Of a stretch of DNA of 64,000 nucleotides, positions 1 through 11,589 are shown in pieces. Both the position numbers and the translations under genes were made by a program. Positions within the stretch are counted from its first letter, which is position 1. Each line of letters begins with the position of its first letter. Below the pieces are notes generated by a model, which was not told the DNA's origin, ran no database searches, and worked only from the letters and a program-made list of their open reading frames with translations. The DNA is from Heterodera schachtii (taxonomy: Eukaryota; Nematoda; Chromadorea; Rhabditida; Heteroderidae), in contig SIJG01000109.1 in the NCBI GenBank assembly GCA_023374025.1, positions 373,670 through 437,669 on the forward strand, read 5' to 3'.

Positions 1-1034
1 TTGCCTCTTAAAAACAACATTGAACCAAGAATACACCCCCTAATAAATATACCAAAGCAATTGGGAAAAAGGACAGAAGGGAGCAAGATAAACCAATTGC
101 AATGCAAAAACGTTAAACTTTAAAGTTTATTATTCGAAAAAATTTATAATTGATGCGTTTGAAACAGATATATGTAAATCTATGTAGACTGGATGAATGA
201 ATGATATATGAATATTCTAAAATAAAAAAATTATAGGTATTAAAATAGTCAAAAATGCAAAAGAAAACTAAAACCATTAAAAATTTGTCATTCAAAAACT
301 AAATAAAAATTTAAAAAAGTGACAAAAATACAATAAATAATAATTCAAAATTACTGTGATTTTTTTTGAATGTTGCCATCGTTGCAAATAATTCGTAAAA
401 TGAAAATAATTCCAACCGTAAAGTGGACTGACCGATGGAATTCATTTTTCAAGATGAAAAAAAGACAAAAAATCATATTTTCCTATATAATTGCATTAAT
501 TGCAAAAACACAATCAAAATAAGTTACCCATAAACAAAATTAGAACTTTTTAATGAAAAAATTTTAAACAATGTTCGTCTTAGTTCACTGTAGTTTGTTC
601 ATCGACACCTTGAACAAGCTTCAGAGACCAAGCAATTAATTAAAATATTTTAATGAATTAAAAGAAGCGCATAAAAAAATTAAATGTAATATATAGCAAA
701 AATACATTTCAAGCTTTATGGCTTTGATAAAAAATAATGAGATTGAAAATTTAAAGAGCAATAAAATTAAAACATATAAAATAAAAAATGCAAGACAATT
801 TACAATAAATAAAAAAATTCCTTAAAATTTTGCCATCGTTCGATTATAATATTATACCAGGTTAATAAAGCCAGCAGTGCCAGTGCCAGTGCCCCAGGGC
901 TAAGCCTATGGCCTTCATTGTCCATGAAAAAAAATAGCAAATAGAAAATCCTTTGCAGTTTTGAAGCTTAAAATTATATGAATAAAATTATAAATAAGAA
1001 ATTTAACCGAAATAAAAAATTGTATAATAAATAT
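1..1034. other. A-rich non-coding stretch, no gene seen
   Basis: The plus strand is strongly A-rich with short A and T runs. The only open frame is a 60-codon Phe/Tyr/Ile-rich antisense frame, which is what AT-rich DNA gives by chance. A short GC-richer patch near 870-900 repeats CAGTGCCAGTGCC. I see no exon, RNA gene or mobile-element terminus before 1035. Confidence 0.6.
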
Positions 1035-1180
1035 TAGAGTTGAGCGAGACCGGGAAATTTGACAAAAACCGGGACCGGTACTTACCGGGACCAGAAAAGT
1101 CGGGACCGGGAACAAGTTTTTCGACCGGGACCGCGGAAAAAACCCGGGACCGGGACCAACCGGGACTTTTGCCAAGTGAA
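1035..1180. mobile_element. hAT-like terminus with CCGGGACC subterminal repeats
   Basis: The segment starts TAGAGTTGAGCGAGACCGGG and then carries about eight spaced copies of CCGGGACC or close variants. The first 20 bases resemble the reverse complement of the end of the 10403-10519 element (TAGAGCTGATCGGGACCGGG). Clustered subterminal motifs behind a TAGRG-type terminus are typical of hAT-superfamily elements, where transposase binds them. I found no matching second terminus or 8-bp target duplication, so this is probably one end of a decayed non-autonomous element. The short open frames here only reflect the GC-rich repeat. Confidence 0.55.
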
Positions 1181-2060
1181 AAGTTTTTTGAAAAAAATTG
1201 AAAATTTAAGTGCATTCATAAATGTACCCATAAAATTTTGTATTTACGTTTTGGGGGACGAGTTCGAGGAAAATATTTAAAAATTTTGATTTCAGGGGGT
1301 GGGTCTTGGAATTTTCTGAGTCCCAAAATTCTGTATTTTTTTAAATAAATTAATAATGAAAGTAAAAAGGTTTAGCCACTTGACCACTTATGCATGTGAA
1401 ATCAACCTAATATAAAAATGTAAAATCGAAGATTACAAACTAATAGAACAATATAAAATTTAAAAATTGACGAACAAGACCGGGAGCGAGTCTGACTAAT
1501 AAATAATTTATTTGTTTTTCAAATTCACTGAGCTAAAAAACAACAAAAAATAATTTTCTGATAAAAATTCCTTGTTTTTTTTCACAAAAAAGATTGCAAA
1601 ACCTTCCTATATTAACCAAATTATAAATAACAATTTCGGAATTTCAATTGTGCCACCAAAGAAGGGGCAATTATACCCTTTAAAAATAGCATTCAATATA
1701 TTTTAAATGTTTTTTCAATTATGATTCAAAAATATTATTTTTTTGTAGATCAATTCTAAGTTTAAGAAGCCACAATCATTTCACTACTGACGACGGTAGG
1801 ATTAGTTTCAATACCCATATGTTATTATTATACAGCTTATTAAATAATTATTTTTTGAAAATAAAAATTTTTTTATATGATTCGAAATAATATTTTATAT
1901 AAATTCAGTTAAAACCAATTTCAAAATATATCTCTGTAATCGTCCAAGCTCAAAGCAAGGAGTATTAAAAAAACAGACAACAAATAAAATAAATTGATCG
2001 CCTCGATAATATTTATTTTGACATAAATTGCACAGATTTTGACTAAAAATAACCAAATTT
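1181..2060. other. AT-rich non-coding stretch
   Basis: A-rich sequence with no convincing exon. The 73-codon plus-strand frame ending near 1280 runs out of the preceding GC-rich repeat and has no recognisable protein signature. Confidence 0.5.
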
Positions 2061-2660
2061 AAGGATTTTTGGGTGATTTTTTAAGAAAAAAAGGTTTTTT
2101 TTGCGGGGGGGGGGGGGGCGGCGTGCTGATAGGAGCGAATTTTAAATTTATTTCTAACAGATATTCAAATTTGCAAAATATGTACTAAAATATGTAAAAA
2201 AAAGTCCAAACTTTTGTTTGCAAACACAAAAAAAAGTGTTTTTCCTACTGATTAGGCTATGGAGAAGCCAGGAAAAAATATGTGTATTTCATAAAATTAG
2301 CAGCCCTAATCATGATTTACTCAAGGAAAATTGGAACTCAGATTTTTTAAATTTTTCTTGCGGCACACTTTTCCAAAAAATTTTGTGAATGTGCGAGGTG
2401 AGAGGTCCGGCGGTGCCGACAGGCGCCGCCGGGGAAATTTTTTGAAAATTTGAATACAATTTGTTAACAAATTTTGTACAAAAAATAAGCAAATTTTTCG
2501 ATATTGGGCTAATTTTTAAGAAAAAAAGATAGGAATTTTGGGGGACGGCGGTGCCTATAGGCGCCTCCAGGGGAAAATTTTAAGATATGAATGTTGTTAG
2601 AAATTAGCCAAATTTTTAGAAGTTTTCCTCTTTTTAGATGAAAAAAAGGATTTACTCCCA
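2061..2660. repeat. Three spaced copies of a GC-palindrome module
   Basis: Three loosely similar modules lie at about 2075-2160, 2340-2440 and 2505-2590. Each has an A-rich stretch (TTTTTTAAGAAAAAA or similar), a G-rich run, and then a GC core. The best core, at 2406-2436, is an imperfect palindrome reading GGCGGTGCCGACAGGCGCCG and continuing. The same core occurs inverted at 13286-13320 inside the complete hAT-like element, so this block is probably derived from related elements. A poly-G run sits near 2104-2118. No coding function is evident. Confidence 0.55.
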
Positions 2661-2827
2661 AATCAAACACTTAGAAACAAGAACATAAAGAAACCCTGTA
2701 TTAATCAGAAAAAAAATTAATTAAAGGAAAAAAAATTTATTTTTATTTCATAAAAATTTCTCAAGATGTTTAAAAAAATTCAAAATTGTATGAAATTTTG
2801 CCTTATATCCCACGAATATGCCATTCT

Positions 2828-2983
2828 TAGGGGTGTATTTTCACCCCCGCGCCCCCGCTGGGGTTAAGGTCGCGGGGGCGGGGGTTGCGGGGGTCTGAGT
2901 CACGGGGGCGGGGACGGGGGTGAGCCCAAAAAACTGTCCCGCCCCCGGCGGGCGGGGGTGACGGGCGCGGGGCTCGAACCCTA
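2828..2983. mobile_element. GC-rich MITE-like element, TAGGG ends
   Basis: A 156-bp island with long CGGGGG runs, in sharp contrast to its AT-rich surroundings. The left end reads TAGGGGTGTATTTTCACCCC and the right end, reverse-complemented, reads TAGGGTTCGAGCCCCGCG. The two form a poor but recognisable terminal inverted repeat. I see no 8-bp target duplication (flanks gccattct and tccaaaag). Best read as an old hAT-type miniature element. The Pro/Arg-rich antisense frame across it is compositional. Confidence 0.45.
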
Positions 2984-2989
2984 TCCAAA

Positions 2990-5900
2990 AGCTTTAAATT
3001 TCGGCTTACCATGCAAATGATTATTTGAATTTTTTAACTATTTAGGTAATGTAAAAATAAAGTTTTATTCTTAATATTATTATTAAATTTAATTAAAATG
3101 ATAGCTTTATTGCGAATGGAAAGTCAAATTTATTTTTTGGAATATTTTCCTTGAAATAAATATTTAAAATATATTTTTATTTAAAATAATTATTTGCTAG
3201 ATTTTCAATTTTGTCTAATAGTTACATCATAACTCAAGAGAGGGAGATAGAGGGAGGAGAGAGAGATAGGGTGGGAGAGAGCGAAAGAGAGTCCAAGATA
3301 TAAAATTTCAAAAAAGGAAATAAAAGAAAATGAAATTTTTATTTAAAAAAAATAATAATTATAGTATTTTCTCAATTTAGCGGAAACAAAATATGCAAAA
3401 TTATCATGAAAATTATATATTTATGGAAAAAATTAAATCAAAAAAAATATATATAAATTTCGAAATAATTAAGCAGTAAATGAATAAAACTAATTGAAAA
3501 ATTGTTGCAAAAAGATTCAAATATATGTGACAATTTAACGATTACCCAGCAATGTATGACCAAGAAAAAAAAATTAAATATTTTATAAATTTAGAGGGAC
3601 CGATGATACAGAAACATGATGAAAATTAAAATATTTACAAATACATATTAACATAGAAGATTTCCAATAAAAAGAAGAGTGGGTATTATCGGAAGACACC
3701 AAAAGTAAAAATAGGAATAAAAGACGTAAAAATTAAAATTTTAAAAACATATTAATCAGAAAATTAATAAAAAGATAAATTGAAAAAATAATATTTAAGG
3801 TAAAAAATATTTGTAATTCACAACAGATAATCGCCGAATGTGACAAAAGGAATTTAATTCAGTTTTAAATGAAAATAAAATGATAATGAGCCGTAATATA
3901 AATAAAAGATGTTTAAATAATATTTTTATGATTCCTTATTATTTTGTTTTTTTAATATTAAAAAGCATAATAAACTAAAATAAAAAATTAAATATTTTAT
4001 TTTTCTAAAAGCAAATATTTTAGGAACAAGTATTTTCTTAACGATATTTATGAAGCGTATTAATTTAGAAACTTTAAAAATGTACAAAAAAAATAAACAT
4101 TTAAACCGCACGCGCGTGTACCTGCGGTGGGCGCGGAGCAGTAAATGAAAATACTGAGCATCCGCGTGTGCTTCGGGATAATTAAAGAATGTAAAAATAA
4201 ATATTATTGTTATGAACTTTGACAGATGTCAAATAAAATTCGATAAAATCATTGCCGCAGGAACAACAAAAAAGCTCAACTTGATTAAAGAAAAGAAAAT
4301 ATTTAAAAAATTTTAGCTATTAAAATATAAATATTAATAATAAGCATTACCATGAAAGTGGATCCCAATTTAAGAATATACACGATATGAGTAATAATGT
4401 TTATTGTTAGGATTCCATATTAATTTAATTTTTCTTTTTAATATTTACAAACATAATAAACTAGAAAATTTATATTATTTGATTTTTCTAAAAAGCAATT
4501 TTAACGATAATTATAAAGCAAGCACAAATTTACAAATTTTAAATTGCACGTGAAATGAAAAGTTGCAATATTAATAAAAAAAATAATTTCGAAAATTGGA
4601 AATAAAAAACTTTTTTACACACACCTATTTTTTCATAATAAGCGAAGCAAGAGATAACAAATGAACATTTAATGAAATTTAATTTTCATGTAAATTAGTT
4701 TTAAATTTTACAAATTTTACTAAAAAGCAAAACCCTTAAATTATTCGGATTAATTGAAGAATGTAAAAAGAAATATTAGTATGAATGGTGACAGATGTCC
4801 ACCAAAATTCGAAAAAATCATTGCCTCATCATAAACACCAAAAAAGCTCAACGTGCACAAAGAAAAAAAAGTTTAAAAATTTTGTAAATCAGAGTTAAAT
4901 ATCTTAATAATTAAAAATAATATAAAACAAAATAATTCATATTTTGAGATACTCGCAAGTAATTAAATTTTATATTATAGATGAAAATAAGAACTTTTTT
5001 CGTTAAAAAACATTTTGAAATTATTAAAAAATTAAATTTCATACATAAAAAGCATATGCAGTCTTCGGCTTGCCGACTTCGGCCTGACGATTTCGGTTTC
5101 GTGAAAAAAAAAATAAAAATTTAAAAAAATAGGGAAAATTGAGGCTTGCAAAAAATAAAATTATATTTTAATACAAACACTACTGATAATACAGAATTAA
5201 CCCTAAGATGAGAGCAGCTGATACTCGTTTACATCAAAGGAAACTTGACACATGAAGATTGATTTGTGAATGAAAAATAAACGAAAATGACCACTAAAGC
5301 TAAATTGAAAATAGTTTCTAAAAAAATAATAAAGCAAATACGGAAATTAAGGATAATTAATAACAATACAAAAAATGATTCATGTTAAATTTTATTTTCC
5401 TAATCATAAAGCTAATAAAAGAAGAGAATTTTTAAAAAAGATACTAAAATCTAGGATCTAATAAGAAGGTGTTACAAAATTAAAATTTTTCTATTTACCT
5501 TCGAACTTTGAAAATAAACAGCTTTCAATGGAAAAACTTATTTAGTATTATAAATTGAAATATTAAACTACTTAAAAACAATAATAAATAATAATTTTAA
5601 AAAACATATGTGAGCAAACTGCATTCTTTAATTTCAAAAATTTATTTAAATATTTATATTAATTAGATTAATAAATTAAATTGAAAGAATTGTAAAAATG
5701 GTAAAAAATATAAACTTTACAATGTCAATAGCCTAAAATGATCTAATGAATTATATGCCTATTACAATAGAAAATCATAGAACTAAAGAACAAATAAAAA
5801 ATTTTGATAAATTTATTATTAAAGCGCAAATAATTATTAGCAATAATTAAACTACAAAAAAAAAACAAATTAGCTAGATTAAAAAAAATTATTCAAAGTG

Positions 5901-6410
5901 TTTTCACAAATAAAATCTGAGCAAAATTTTAAAAAAGTGGACTACTCCGGAATTAAAAATTATTTCAAAAAAAAATTCTTTAAATAGTTAACCAAAAATA
6001 TTCTTTAAATTCCAAGATGAGTGCATTAAAGATATAAAACAAAAATTCATAGAATCAGAAGCAAAATGAATTAATAATTTTAAAAAACAGTAAAATTAGA
6101 AATAATTCCGTATAAATTGGAAAAATAATATCTCTTCGTGTTAAGCAATAAATTCCACCGATATAAGAAAGAATCAATATCAGATCAAACAATGATAAAT
6201 TTACCACTAAAAATTGGGACAACAAATTGATCTCCATGTATACAAGAGAATTATTAAAATATTTATTGTTGCCCATTCATTAAACCGAATAACGTTCACG
6301 AATTGAAATTCCCATGCATCCCTTTGAACGAGAACAAGAGCAGCAAGATAATCGCAACTTATATTAATTAAATTTCTAAATGATTATCTAAACTATAAAA
6401 AAATATATAT
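2990..6410. other. A-rich non-coding DNA with diverged repeats
   Basis: No supportable gene. There is a (GA)-rich tract at about 3236-3295. Two pairs of diverged direct repeats are visible: 3929-4090 against 4411-4560 (gattcc, then aataaacta, then tttttctaaaa), and 4186-4310 against 4760-4880 (gaatgtaaaaa, then gacagatgtc, then atcattgcc, then aaaaaagctcaac). This suggests decayed tandem units of about 0.5 kb. The 61- and 73-codon antisense frames are hydrophobic AT-rich noise. Confidence 0.5.
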
Positions 6411-6415
6411 AATAG

Positions 6416-6754
6416 TTGAAAGCATTAATTTTATTTAAACAAAATTGCGATAAATTGCCAGCTTCAAATAGAATAAACTGTATAAAATCTGTGACAAGAG
6501 GTAAAAACAATCAAATAAAAGGTGTCTCTGCAATTCTATCAATTTTCCCTTCCAATGCCATTTGTGAATCTGTCTTTTCTGTTCTCAAGAACATCAAAAC
6601 GGACGAGAGGAATAGTATTGGCATACCTTTGTTGAATTCTCTTATTTCAATCAAATTCAATTCAAAAATTCCGTGCCTAAATGTTCACAATTATTTTCTT
6701 TCATTGCCAAACTTGCTCAAACAGGTCAAAAGTGGTGATAAATATATCGTTTAA
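6416..6754 (+). pseudogene. hAT transposase C-terminal remnant
   Basis: The open frame has no ATG at its start and a stop lies just upstream, so this is a 3' fragment. Residues about 43-80 match the hAT C-terminal dimerisation pattern: a Pro-Ser-Asn-Ala segment, Glu-Ser-Val-Phe-Ser (PSNAICESVFSVLKNIK), an Asp-Glu-Arg, then a Leu/Ile-rich helix. In hAT transposases this region closes the catalytic domain and mediates dimerisation. It is followed by a hAT-type terminus ending at 6896, consistent with one decayed autonomous copy. The N-terminal zinc finger and the DDE residues are not visible upstream. The family call is fairly sure, and the copy is clearly non-functional. Confidence 0.6.
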
Positions 6755-6796
6755 ATGTTTTTGACGTTTTTTACAGTGACAATTGACCTAAAAAAA

Positions 6797-6896
6797 TTGC
6801 CGGGTTATTGCCGGGTTTTTGAAAATTTTTGCCGGGTTTTTGCCGGGTATTTCAACTGGTTTGCCGGGTTTTTAGGTTTTGGCGATACCACACCTG
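6797..6896. mobile_element. hAT-like 3' terminus with TTGCCGGG repeats
   Basis: Five TTGCCGGG(TTTT) repeats are followed by a terminus whose reverse complement reads CAGGTGTGGTATCGCC, a good hAT-style end. It lies just downstream of the transposase remnant. The bases after it (attgcata) would be the 8-bp target duplication, but I found no matching left end, so the 5' part is deleted or too diverged. Confidence 0.55.
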
Positions 6897-7029
6897 ATTG
6901 CATATGCGCAGAAAAAATATGTTAATCCATATAATTTACAACCCTATCTATAATTTACCAAAATATTGTTGAAAATTACAAAGATTTCTCTAATTTCTTT
7001 TAATTTTTTAACTTTTCCAAATGCTCATT

Positions 7030-7128
7030 TTCAAGGACTTCTTGAATTCAAGGATACTTTTAAATTTTCAAGCGGAAAGGCCCAATTTCAAGGACGTCCT
7101 TGCCATTCAAGGACGAATGAGAGCCCTG
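7030..7128. mobile_element. hAT-like terminus with TCAAGGAC repeats
   Basis: Several direct and inverted TTCAAGGAC motifs, including the palindrome CAAGGACGTCCTTG, precede an end whose reverse complement begins CAGGGCTCTCATTCGTCC. This has hAT terminal architecture but a different motif family from its neighbours. No second end was found. Confidence 0.4.
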
Positions 7129-8463
7129 TTTTAATGTAAGAAAGATAAATTAAATGAAAGATTTTTATTAAATAATACCAAGACCAAAAAGAAATGTCTA
7201 TTAAACAAATTTAGAAAAATTATATATTAGGGCAATGATTTAATTACACAATGTAAAGGGAACCAAGTAAAATTATTAACGCGAGAACAATGCGAAATCA
7301 TGAGAAAAACAAAGAAAAAATGTTTAATCATTTTGTAAATAGTAATATTAAGCATTCTAAGAAATTTGAGCCTACGATGTCACAAATAACATGAGTAATT
7401 ATATGTTTATTGATATAATAAAAATCAATTAAAGAACGACGCATATAAAAGAATATAAAAACAATTCTTCAATAAATTTTAAAAATTATCATAAAACAAG
7501 AAAAATAATTCATCTTAGAATTACACGAAAGCAAGTAAATTTATATAATAGATGAAAGCAAGAAACCTCTTTTGTGAGTGCAATTTGTTAAAGATTTTCA
7601 CCAAAAATTTAAATTTATAAAAAGCTAAATTAGTTTAAAATGGGCCATGGCATTTCTAAAGCCTAGGATTGTGGCGTTAAAACTTCCTTGAAATAAATAT
7701 GTTTAACACTTGCAAAGAAGTTGATAATGACGAGAACACAAATGAATTATTTAAAAAATTTTAAGATGCAGCTTTTGAAATATCTAATAATATTTTATAT
7801 AAAATTCAGTTGAAACCACCAGCACTACGGAATTAGAACGGGAGCGAAAAATAAAGAAATTAAGAATTAATTAATAATTAAAAAAAATTAAAAAAAACAT
7901 AAAAATTCTAATGATTAATCTCAACATTAAAAGATTATAAAAATAGAAGGAACAAAATAATACACATACAGCTGAACAACGGCCAAACACTGGCCCTTGT
8001 ACATGAACATTAATCTTGAAAAAATGTAAAAAAAAAGTAAAATATAAGTGAAACTATAAATAAAAATAAATTTTGCTCATTTGCAGTCGGAAAAATGAAG
8101 TAAATAGAACGCATATAAATTAGAAAGAATAAGCTATTAGTTTAAGGTTAAATAATGAAGTCGAAAAAATTGATAATGAGGCAATTTAACGGGAGGATGG
8201 GGTTTATGTTTTTTTTAATTGTAAACTATATGATATAATAAAAACAAGGATTTAAATGGTTTAACAAAACTATTACTTAAATTTTATTAATTAGACCAAA
8301 TGCAATTATTTTAAATCTTCTTCTTCAAAAAAAATAATATTTTATGGAGTTTAAGTGAAATAACCAATATTTATACAAAAAACTATATTTAAAAACATTG
8401 ATTCAAATATTTTTAAGGAACGACATTTTAAACTATAAAATATAAATAAAAATAAATATGCTA
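7129..8463. other. A-rich non-coding stretch
   Basis: No gene or RNA is recognisable. Phrases such as aattcatcttagaattacacga (about 7507) recur in weakened form near 4925 and 9240, consistent with an old dispersed A-rich repeat family. Confidence 0.5.
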
Positions 8464-10348
8464 TATAATTGATCAAATGCAGTAATTAAATAAAAAAATA
8501 TTTTGGAATTTTAATAAGATGAAATAATGAATTATGAGGCTGATATATTTTCGTCAATTATAGAATTTTTAAAATTTCACTGTTTTTATAAATTGAATCT
8601 TCTTAGTATTTATAATAATTGTTGTAATTGAGCCCATCAAAGACAAGAAAGAAGGAGATTAACGATATTTCAATAAATGGTAAATTAATTATAATATAAA
8701 AAATATGAGTCAACAATAAATATTAATACTTTTATGTTATGGAAGAGTTCGGAGGAAGTCAGCAATGGTCCACTGATCCCACATTATTTTCTTATTAATA
8801 ATCTTCATAAAAACAAAAAAATTGAAATTTATCGCATAAGGAAAAGCTTAAATTGTAATACAAAAATTTTTTTTTGTAAATTTCGCTTAATACAACAATA
8901 AATTGTAGACTTTACAAAAACTGAAGCGTATAGAATGCATATAAAATAACAGCAATTTAAAATAAAAAACTACAAAAATATCGTATAAAGTGGATAAATA
9001 ATATAAAAACGATTAAAAAGTTCGCTCCGGAGTAAGCAACAGATTGGCCCATACCAGCATGATGAGTCGTGAATGGAATGTTCTGAATACTTTTTTCAAA
9101 TCAATTTTGCGAGTTGGTGGAATGTGAAAATACAGAAGGTTAATGTTAATAAATATTAAAAAAGCTAATAATTAAACTCCAATTTTACTATTTTTACAAA
9201 ATTAAATAAAAGAAAAGTAATTCTTCTCTAGGCAGAAATATATAATTCTAAGAAATTATACGAGTAAATAAGAAAGTTATCAGAAAAAACAAGAATCATA
9301 AAAATATGCCGAATTAAATTAGATAATCTAAAAAAGAGACTTCATTTAGTTCGAAATTCTTAAAAAATAGTAAATTGCTAAATTTTAAATATGAAAGACG
9401 AAATATAATTGATCAAATGCAGTAATTAAATAAAAAAATATTTTGGAATTTAATAAGATGAAATAATGAATTATGAGGCTGATATATTTTCGTCAATTAT
9501 AGAATTTTTAAAATTTCACTGTTTTTATAAATTGAATCTTCTTAGTATTTATAATAATTGTTGTAATTGAGCCCATCAAAGACAAGAAAGAAGGAGATTA
9601 ACGATATTTCAATAAATGGTAAATTAATTATAATATAAAAAATATGAGTCAACAATAAATATTAATACTTTTATGTTATGGAAGAGTTCGGAGGAAGTCA
9701 GCAATGGTCCACTGATCCCACATTATTTTCTTATTAATAATCTTCATAAAAACAAAAAAATTGAAATTTATCGCATAAGGAAAAGCTTAAATTGTAATAC
9801 AAAAATTTTTTTTTTGTAAATTTCGCTTAATACAACAATAAATTGTAGACTTTACAAAAACTGAAGCGTATAGAATGCATATAAAATAACAGCAATTTAA
9901 AATAAAAAACTACAAAAATATCGTATAAAGTGGAATAAATAATATAAAACGATTAAAAAAGTTCGCTCCGGAGTAAGCAACAGATTTGGCCCATACCAGC
10001 ATGATGAGTCGTGAATGGAATGTTCTGAATACGTTTTTTCAAATCAATTTTGCTAGTTGCTGGAATGTGAAAATGCAGAAAGTTAATGTTAATAAATAAT
10101 GAAAAAAGCTAATAATTAAACTCCAATTTTACTATTGTTACAAAATTAAATAAAAGAAAAGTAATTCTTCTCTAGGCAGAAATATATAATTCTAAGAAAT
10201 TATACGAGTAAATAAAGAAAGTTATCAGAAAAACAAGAATCAATAAAAATATGCCGAATTAAATTAGATAATCTAAAAAAGAGACTTCATTTAGTTCGAA
10301 ATTCTTAAAAAATAGTAAATTGCTAAATTTTAAATATGAAAGACGAAA
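8464..10348 (+). repeat. Tandem duplication, two units of about 940 bp
   Basis: Unit 1 is 8464-9403 and unit 2 is 9404-10348. They align end to end with only scattered single-base and homopolymer differences (for example gaatactttttt against gaatacgttttt, and gcgagttggtgg against gctagttgctgg). The unit holds no convincing gene. It includes two slightly GC-richer phrases (aagagttcggaggaagtcag and gttcgctccggagtaagcaa). It could be a genuine recent tandem duplication or two haplotypes placed side by side by the assembler. Confidence 0.9.
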
Positions 10349-10402
10349 GATGAGTGATGAAGCGACCATAATGGCACATGAAGAGGATAAATTATGTGAG
10401 AT

Positions 10403-10519
10403 TAGTGATTACCGGAACTGGGACTATTCCCGGTTTACCCAGCCAAAAAGGACCGGGTTTTCAACCCGAAAAGCCCCGGTCCAGGTTTTTGTCAAAATTC
10501 CCGGTCCCGATCAGCTCTA
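10403..10519. mobile_element. 117-bp hAT-like MITE
   Basis: The left end TAGTGATTACCGGAACTGGG and the reverse complement of the right end TAGAGCTGATCGGGACCGGG match at about 14 of 20 positions and carry CCGGGACC/GGTCCCGG-type repeats. It belongs with the 1035-1180 terminus. The flanking 8-mers (tgtgagat and attttcac) do not match, so it is old or rearranged. The open frames of 66 and 133 codons over it are incidental. Confidence 0.5.
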
Positions 10520-10882
10520 ATTTTCACAAAAATTCTTTTTTGGGTGCTTGTTGCAGAAAACTTGTTTTTGTCATGACAATTTCGACCGGACGCTGTGTGG
10601 ATTATAAATTTGGTTTGCAACTAAATTTTGAAAATTATTATTTATTTTTTAATTGTATGATATACCGTGTCCATACAAATTTTCGAAAATTAATTTTGTG
10701 TTATACCGAGTTTAGTAGATCCACACACTTGTCGCCTATGTCCACAATTAGGTTCAAATTTAAGTTTTTTAATTCTTAGTCTCTTCAACAGCATTAAATT
10801 GAAGAAAATCCGTCCGGAGACTCAACATCTATGAAACTCATCCAAAACCGCCATTGCGACAAAAGAAAACTCATTTTAACAG

Positions 10883-11051
10883 TAGGGATGAAATTTTAGG
10901 TTTTCCTAATTTTTTATTTTTTGAATAAATTTTGTAATTTTAGATCCCTTAAAAGAGTTTTTCAGCTTTTTTTTTTAAAACTTAATTGGGGGTTTTTAGG
11001 ACCTAAAGCCTACCTATTTTGGCAGCTTTCGTGCCTAAAATTGCATCACTA
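10883..11051. mobile_element. 169-bp hAT-like MITE, TAGKGATG ends
   Basis: The left end is TAGGGATGAAATTTTAGG and the right end, reverse-complemented, is TAGTGATGCAATTTTAGG: 16 of 18 positions agree. The flanking 8-mers tttaacag and gttataag agree at 5 of 8, a possible decayed target duplication. The right half carries an AGGCACGAAA motif that recurs at termini near 31375 and 36731. Confidence 0.6.
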
Positions 11052-11229
11052 GTTATAAGTGTGATAAAGCACGGCTTTTTTTTGCCTAATTGATGTAAAT
11101 GAAACTGTTAAAATAACCGGTTCTTGGAATGTTTGCCAGATGACCAGCAGTTTTTTGTTTGCCAGCAATTGGAAATCATTAAAAAACAATACTAATGTAT
11201 TTAATCGATATTTTATTTTTCATTAATTG

Positions 11230-11470
11230 TTTAAGTGATTTTTAAAATATCTTGGTCTTTAATTCTCTATTACTTTCTCTCTTTCTCTGTCCCACTTCCT
11301 CCCTCGCTCATCTTTCTTTCTCTCTCTTCGTCCCTCTCTATTTATCTTATTCTCTCTTTCCTTTTCTCTCTCAATCTTTTTCCTCTTTCTCTGCCCCCCA
11401 TCTCTCTCTCTCTCTTTCCTTTCTTTCTCTCAATCTTTCTCTCTCCCCTCTCTCTCTCAATGCTCCCTTT
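11230..11470 (+). repeat. Polypyrimidine (CT)-rich tract
   Basis: Over 200 bases of almost uninterrupted C/T, with many TCTCTC runs. Ser/Leu/Phe-rich frames through it in two registers are compositional. No gene is evident. Confidence 0.75.
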
Positions 11471-11589
11471 GTTTCTTAATCAATATAAAAAGACGCGGAG
11501 CCACCGTTCTACTGAAATGTGTTCTTCTCCCAATAATTACTTTCATTTGTTCGATTTAGCAGAAAGCGTGTTTCTCTTTTTCCCTTTCT

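Noticed and set aside
2827..3012. Pro/Arg-rich antisense frame
   Set aside because: Follows from the CGGGGG-rich miniature element.
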